From contig DAOWML010000047.1 in assembly GCA_030643125.1 (NCBI GenBank), forward strand, positions 1 through 10,289: a DNA stretch of 10,289 bases. The letters run 5' to 3'. Positions 7,208 through 10,289 of this stretch are shown here, piece by piece. The translations under genes and the position numbers were made by a program. The notes beneath the pieces are model-generated. The model worked only from the letters and a program-made list of their open reading frames with translations, was not told the origin of the DNA and did not search any database. Position 1 is the first letter of the stretch. Each line of letters opens with the position of its first letter. This DNA is from Bacteroidales bacterium (lineage in GTDB: Bacteria > Bacteroidota > Bacteroidia > Bacteroidales > UBA12077).

Positions 7208-9652
7208 TTAAAATTTTAGAGTAATTCCTCCAAGTATATTAATTCCTGCCTGTGGGAAATAGCCATCCATTAAAAATTCTTCTCCACCTAAAATATACCT
7301 GTATACCCATGCGTTTGACTCATATTTATGATTAAATATGTTGTTAATTAGTACATTAAAATCAATCTCTTTAATAGATTTTGTTTTTAGAGAATAGGAA
7401 ATTTTAAAATCATTTACAAAATAAGGATCAATAGATCTGTCGTTATTAGAAGTATTATCGATGTATTGTTTACTTACATATTTTGAAATGAATTCGGTCT
7501 TAAAGTTCTTAAATAATTCATATGAAATTCTTCCATTTACAATTATGCTCGGGGAAAATGAGAGATCCGTTTCTCCAATATTATTAGCTTCTTGTTCCCA
7601 TGTATCCCAATTATCGACATATTCTGTAAAATCGGAGATTTTATTCTGACTAAATGTTGCATTAGCACTTATATGTAGTTTTTCAAGTATTTTAATTCCT
7701 GTAGAAACTTCTAAGCCTAATCTATAACTTTTATCGACATTTGTCATAATTGCTGCTCCAACATCATTTATCTCTCCGGTTAAAACTAACTGGTCAATAT
7801 AATACATGTAATAGAGATTTGAACTGAAATATGTATTTGTAGACTTGTAATTATAACCTAGTTCAATATTGTAAAGAGTTTCTGGTTGTGGTAATGGTTT
7901 GCCTGGATCGGCATCGGTATAATTGCTCCTGTTTGGTTCTCTATTCGCTATGCCAAATGTCAGATAACCTGAATGAAGATCATTAACCTGGTAAAATAAA
8001 CCAAGCTTTGGATTAAAAAACTCAAATTTATGATTCTGCGTTATATTTCTTAAATCATCATCAATACCATCAATTGAATAATTAATATCTCTATATTGAA
8101 GATCAATATATGCGCTTAGTTTGTCGAATAATAAATACTTAGCTTTAGCATAAATATTGAAATCAGTTTTATCTCCATCGTTTTCGTACCATCGATGTCT
8201 GATATTTCCGTTACTTGCATACTCCGCCCAAATTACTTCTCCAAAGTGATCACCTAAAAACTGATTCCAACCTCCACCAACTGTTAAATTCAATTTCCCG
8301 GTTTGATAATCTAACGAAAAAACTCCTCCGTAAAAATGATTATCTAACCATTTTTGTTGTATTAAGTCTGTACTTGTAATTGTATCTGAATCTACAATAA
8401 CATCTTCGAGTTGATAATCAACAAAATCACGATCTTTTTTATATTGTTCATAATAACCACGGCCTCTTGTGTAGTGTAATGCAGAATTTATATGAAATGC
8501 CGGACTAAATTCATAAGAATAAAACAATTGATAATGATCTTGCTGATAATTATCTGTTTCGTTATCGTAAGTATAAAAGTTATAAGTTCGGCTATCTGAG
8601 TTTATCATATGATCGTACTCTTCCTGATCTATTAACCAATGATCTAGATACTGTTGCATTCCATCAAAGTCGTTTTCTAACCTTACTTTTGGAACGCCAT
8701 TCCACGACTGGTAAGTTTTTTCTTTACCGGAAATAATGTTTGCTTTTAATAAGCTTTTGCTTGTGTAATATGCTCCCGATAAATAAAATGATTCTAAATC
8801 TGATTCAGCCCTGTCAATATAACCATCAGAAACTATTTTTGACAGACGGCCATCGAAAGAGAATTTATTATTAATTAAACCTGTTCCAAAACTTACAGAG
8901 TTTCTAAAAGTGTTGAAAGATCCCGCAAACGAATTAATTTCTGCATATGCATTCTTATTAAAAGTTTTTGTCTGTAAATTTAATGTTGCGCCAAAAGCAG
9001 CAGAACCATTGCTTGAAGTTCCAACACCACGTTGTATTTGAATATTATCAACCGATGATAAAAAGTCGGGCATATTTACAAACCAAACACCATGTGATTC
9101 TGAATCATTTAAAGGTATTCCGTTAATCGTAATATTGATTCTGTTTTGATCAGTTCCTCGAATTCGGAGGTATGTATAACCTATTCCTGTTCCGGCATCT
9201 GAAGTAGAAACAATCGATGGTGTGGAACTTAATAAATAGGGGATATCTTGTCCAAAGTTATTTTCCCTTATGTCTGAATTGCCAATATTAGTAAATGATA
9301 CCGGATCATTTTCTTTAGCCCTGGTAGCAGTAACAATAACATCTTCAGATAAAATGTTTGCCAATTCAAGAGTGAATACTAAGTTTTTAGTATTATCACC
9401 GGAAATTTCTTTCTCAAGTGTTTTATATCCTAAATAAGATATAATATAAGTATAATCACCTGTTTTAACTTTCGAAAATTTAAATTCACCTTTTGAATTT
9501 GTAGCTGTTCCTTTAAAGGTTTCTTTAATAACAATATTTGCACGAATTAATGGTTCTCCGTTTTGGTTTTTTACAATTCCCGTAATTGTCTCTTGCGAAA
9601 ACAGAGTTAGTGATAAAGCAATTAATAAGATAAAAATTCCTATCCGTTTCAT
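7208..9652 (-). CDS. TonB-dependent outer membrane receptor for thiamine or a derivative (TPP-riboswitch controlled)
   Basis: An 814-residue outer membrane transporter energised by TonB-ExbBD. Residues 1-20 are a signal peptide (MKRIGIFILLIALSLTLFSQ). Residues 22-98 form a carboxypeptidase-regulatory-like beta domain (ITGIVKNQNGEPLIRANIVIK, FSKVKTGDYTYIISYLGYK). EDVIVTATR (103-111) is a TonB-box-like stretch. The plug covers about 115-229, with YLRIRGTDQNRINITINGIP, a VDNIQIQRGVGTSSNGSAAFGA segment (200-222) and NLQTK. The rest is a barrel rich in aromatic and alternating residues, ending in GGITLKF with the usual C-terminal Phe. The barrel alone does not reveal the ligand. The TPP riboswitch in the leader does, because Bacteroidota receptors under this aptamer are predicted thiamine transporters (the OMR1 group of comparative-genomics work). 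In many relatives it sits with pnuT and a thiamine pyrophosphokinase gene; neither is present here. ATG 9652 has no Shine-Dalgarno sequence, only an A-rich leader. Confidence 0.93.
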   Translation of the reverse strand: MKRIGIFILLIALSLTLFSQETITGIVKNQNGEPLIRANIVIKETFKGTATNSKGEFKFSKVKTGDYTYIISYLGYKTLEKEISGDNTKNLVFTLELANILSEDVIVTATRAKENDPVSFTNIGNSDIRENNFGQDIPYLLSSTPSIVSTSDAGTGIGYTYLRIRGTDQNRINITINGIPLNDSESHGVWFVNMPDFLSSVDNIQIQRGVGTSSNGSAAFGATLNLQTKTFNKNAYAEINSFAGSFNTFRNSVSFGTGLINNKFSFDGRLSKIVSDGYIDRAESDLESFYLSGAYYTSKSLLKANIISGKEKTYQSWNGVPKVRLENDFDGMQQYLDHWLIDQEEYDHMINSDSRTYNFYTYDNETDNYQQDHYQLFYSYEFSPAFHINSALHYTRGRGYYEQYKKDRDFVDYQLEDVIVDSDTITSTDLIQQKWLDNHFYGGVFSLDYQTGKLNLTVGGGWNQFLGDHFGEVIWAEYASNGNIRHRWYENDGDKTDFNIYAKAKYLLFDKLSAYIDLQYRDINYSIDGIDDDLRNITQNHKFEFFNPKLGLFYQVNDLHSGYLTFGIANREPNRSNYTDADPGKPLPQPETLYNIELGYNYKSTNTYFSSNLYYMYYIDQLVLTGEINDVGAAIMTNVDKSYRLGLEVSTGIKILEKLHISANATFSQNKISDFTEYVDNWDTWEQEANNIGETDLSFSPSIIVNGRISYELFKNFKTEFISKYVSKQYIDNTSNNDRSIDPYFVNDFKISYSLKTKSIKEIDFNVLINNIFNHKYESNAWVYRYILGGEEFLMDGYFPQAGINILGGITLKF

Positions 9653-9827
9653 TTTTTTAATTTTTGTTGTTTAACATTCGGATAGTTGAAAGTAAAATCT
9701 GATTTTACAAATTAACCTAAGACCTTTATAAATCATTGTTTTTATTAAAAAATGATTTGTGTTTACTTGTAAAATAGCAAACTGTACTTATCAACTTTAA
9801 TGAAAAACAATGGGAAATTTTTGATTT
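9653..9827 (-). other. Structured leader between TPP aptamer and receptor start
   Basis: About 175 bases of untranslated leader with no protein gene. It carries two clear inverted repeats. AAATCATT (9730-9737) pairs with AATGATTT (9751-9758), extended inward by T/A pairs. GTAAAAT (9692-9698) pairs perfectly with ATTTTAC (9702-9708) around CTG. Neither is followed by a U-run. TTAATTTG at 9715 to 9708 is one mismatch from a -7 box but has no obvious -33 partner. The last 25 bases before the ATG are A-rich, as is common at Bacteroidota starts. Confidence 0.6.
9692..9708 (-). repeat. Perfect inverted repeat in the receptor leader
   Basis: GTAAAAT, a 3-base centre CTG and ATTTTAC give a 7-bp stem in the leader, 40 bases upstream of the receptor start. 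It may be an RNA hairpin tuning translation, or a dyad operator for a second level of control. No protein that binds it can be named. Confidence 0.45.
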
Positions 9828-9838
9828 ACTCTTTTCCC
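9803..9838 (-). terminator. Candidate riboswitch expression platform (weak terminator-like hairpin)
   Basis: In the minus RNA, GGGAAA (9838 to 9833, the end of the conserved aptamer UAGGGAA) can pair with UUUCCC (9817 to 9812) across a 15-base loop. A run of five U follows at 9807 to 9803. CCCAUUG (9814 to 9808) can instead pair perfectly with CAAUGGG (9904 to 9898) at the aptamer's 5' edge. The pairings are mutually exclusive, as expected of a switch, but the stems are weak and the polarity is not settled. Confidence 0.3.
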
Positions 9839-9906
9839 TATCCGGCATTATCCGGACGAGGTTCGAAGGGTATGATCTCAGCCTGTATATTTGGCACCCC
9901 ATTGAT
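9828..9906 (-). promoter_or_regulatory. TPP (thiamine pyrophosphate) riboswitch, THI box
   Basis: Reading the minus strand, the conserved blocks come in the right order and spacing: GGGGTGCC (9900 to 9893, P2 5' side), GGCTGAGA (9883 to 9876, pyrimidine-sensor loop), ATACCC (9873 to 9868, P2 3' side), GAACCT (about 9865 to 9860), CCGGATAATGCCGG (9855 to 9842, P5 and the pyrophosphate-sensor core) and TAGGGAA (9840 to 9834). P5 is a perfect CCGG/CCGG stem. P3 is short. The aptamer begins almost at the predicted transcription start. Aptamers of this class usually lower expression when TPP is plentiful. It controls the TonB receptor gene about 180 bases downstream. Confidence 0.95.
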
Positions 9907-9911
9907 CGGAA

Positions 9912-9942
9912 CAAATGTAGATCAAAATAATAATAATACAAA
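9912..9942 (-). promoter_or_regulatory. Promoter of the riboswitch-receptor transcript
   Basis: On the minus strand, TTTG (9942 to 9939), exactly 19 bases, then TACATTTG (9919 to 9912): a full match to the Bacteroidota consensus TTTG-N19-TAnnTTTG. The predicted start is near 9905, a base or so before the aptamer, so the aptamer lies at the extreme 5' end of the mRNA. The -33 TTTG is part of the U-tract of the thioredoxin terminator. Confidence 0.75.
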
Positions 9943-9966
9943 AAAAGCCGGTTATAAAAACCGGCT
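9940..9966 (-). terminator. Intrinsic terminator of the thioredoxin gene
   Basis: In the minus RNA, AGCCGGUU (9966 to 9959) and AACCGGCU (9953 to 9946) form a perfect 8-bp stem with a 5-base loop, followed by a run of U (9945 to 9940). It starts 24 bases after the thioredoxin stop, closes that transcript and separates it from the receptor unit. Confidence 0.93.
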
Positions 9967-9990
9967 AATTATTAAGATATATGTATTTGA

Positions 9991-10289
9991 TTAGACTTCT
10001 ACACTAATCTTTAAGACATCTTTTATTGCTTTCTCAAGAGAATCTTTTGGTAATGCACCTTGTGCCATTTGTGGCTGACTCTCCATTGGAACAAATAATA
10101 ATGAAGGAATGCTTCTTACTCCAAACATTCCGGCTAACTCTTGCTGGTCTTCTGTATCAACTTTATATATGTCAATTTTTCCGTCATATTCTTTTGATAA
10201 TTCTTCTAAAATAGGAGCTACCATTTTACAAGGCTGACACCAATCTGCATAAAAGTCAATTAAACAAGGTTTGTTCCCTTCAAATTTCC
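9991..10289 (-). CDS. Thioredoxin family protein (5' end outside window)
   Basis: The C-terminal 98 residues of a small thioredoxin; the frame continues past the window edge, so the true start is not visible. An ATG at 10224 lies within the active-site helix and is not the start. The visible part begins KFEGNKPCLIDFYADWCQPCK, placing the redox Cys pair in WCQPC with flanking FYAD and the usual MVAPILEEL helix. IDIYKVDTEDQQELAGMFGV is the central strand-helix, followed by the cis-Pro loop SIPSLLF and FVPMESQPQMAQGALPK, a C-terminal form I associate with Bacteroidota thioredoxins. Canonical thioredoxins have CGPC; here Gln replaces Gly, which may alter redox potential or partner choice. No signal sequence can be assessed. 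Its own terminator follows, so it is not in the receptor operon. Confidence 0.93.
   Translation of the reverse strand, partial: KFEGNKPCLIDFYADWCQPCKMVAPILEELSKEYDGKIDIYKVDTEDQQELAGMFGVRSIPSLLFVPMESQPQMAQGALPKDSLEKAIKDVLKISVEV

Noticed and set aside
9726..9941. 71-codon minus-strand open frame starting MYYYYFDLHL
   Set aside because: It lies entirely within the promoter, TPP aptamer and leader; the base conservation there is explained by RNA structure, and the peptide resembles nothing.
9800..9994. 64-codon plus-strand open frame across the riboswitch
   Set aside because: It is antisense to the aptamer and the thioredoxin terminator, with no promoter or protein-like composition.
1..10289. 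Mobile element, prophage, CRISPR array or defence island
   Set aside because: No transposase, integrase, Cas or toxin-antitoxin-like gene, no regularly spaced long repeats and no tRNA-flanked junction are visible; gene content is ordinary chromosomal.

Overview
The window comes from an AT-rich member of the Bacteroidota. Four things point there. Three promoters fit the phylum's TTTG-N19-TAnnTTTG pattern with the spacer at exactly 19 bases. The TonB receptor carries an N-terminal carboxypeptidase-regulatory-like domain. A LytTR regulator is paired with a two-component propeller (ligand-sensing beta-propeller) histidine kinase. Most starts lack a Shine-Dalgarno sequence. I cannot name the genus. 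All six genes I can support lie on the minus strand, so they are transcribed from high to low coordinates.

In transcription order: (a) 9991-10289, the 3' part of a small thioredoxin with active site CQPC, closed by a strong terminator at 9940-9966. (b) 7208-9942, a thiamine uptake unit: a consensus promoter whose -33 element lies in the preceding terminator's U-tract, a thiamine pyrophosphate (TPP) riboswitch at about 9828-9906, a structured leader of about 175 nt, and an 814-residue TonB-dependent receptor. The riboswitch supports thiamine or a derivative as the likely substrate of an otherwise anonymous receptor. (c) 6671-7207, about 540 bases without a protein gene. It holds two related CCGTGSTACGG palindromes, a hairpin just after the receptor stop, a second minus-strand terminator at 6788-6816 and the promoter of the next operon. 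A small RNA or long 3'UTR may end here. (d) 4197-6670, a two-gene operon with a 4-base overlap: a family 5 (oligopeptide-type) substrate-binding lipoprotein and a BadF/N-acetylglucosamine-kinase-like sugar kinase. The kinase has His where the family's first phosphate-binding loop normally has Asp. (e) 3950-4196, a spacer with a degenerate 7-base repeat tract and the promoter of the next operon. (f) 1-3949, a LytTR response regulator followed 18 bases later by its probable partner, a sensor of more than 1059 residues with signal peptide, propellers, Y_Y_Y domain, one membrane helix and a LytS/YpdA-type kinase. Its last residues lie beyond the window.

Most of this is ordinary Bacteroidota housekeeping and transport biology. 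I found no phage, transposon, CRISPR or obvious defence system. The points most worth following are the expression platform of the TPP riboswitch, the D-to-H change in the kinase, the pairing of an orphan binding protein with a sugar kinase, and the non-coding stretch at 6788-7207.
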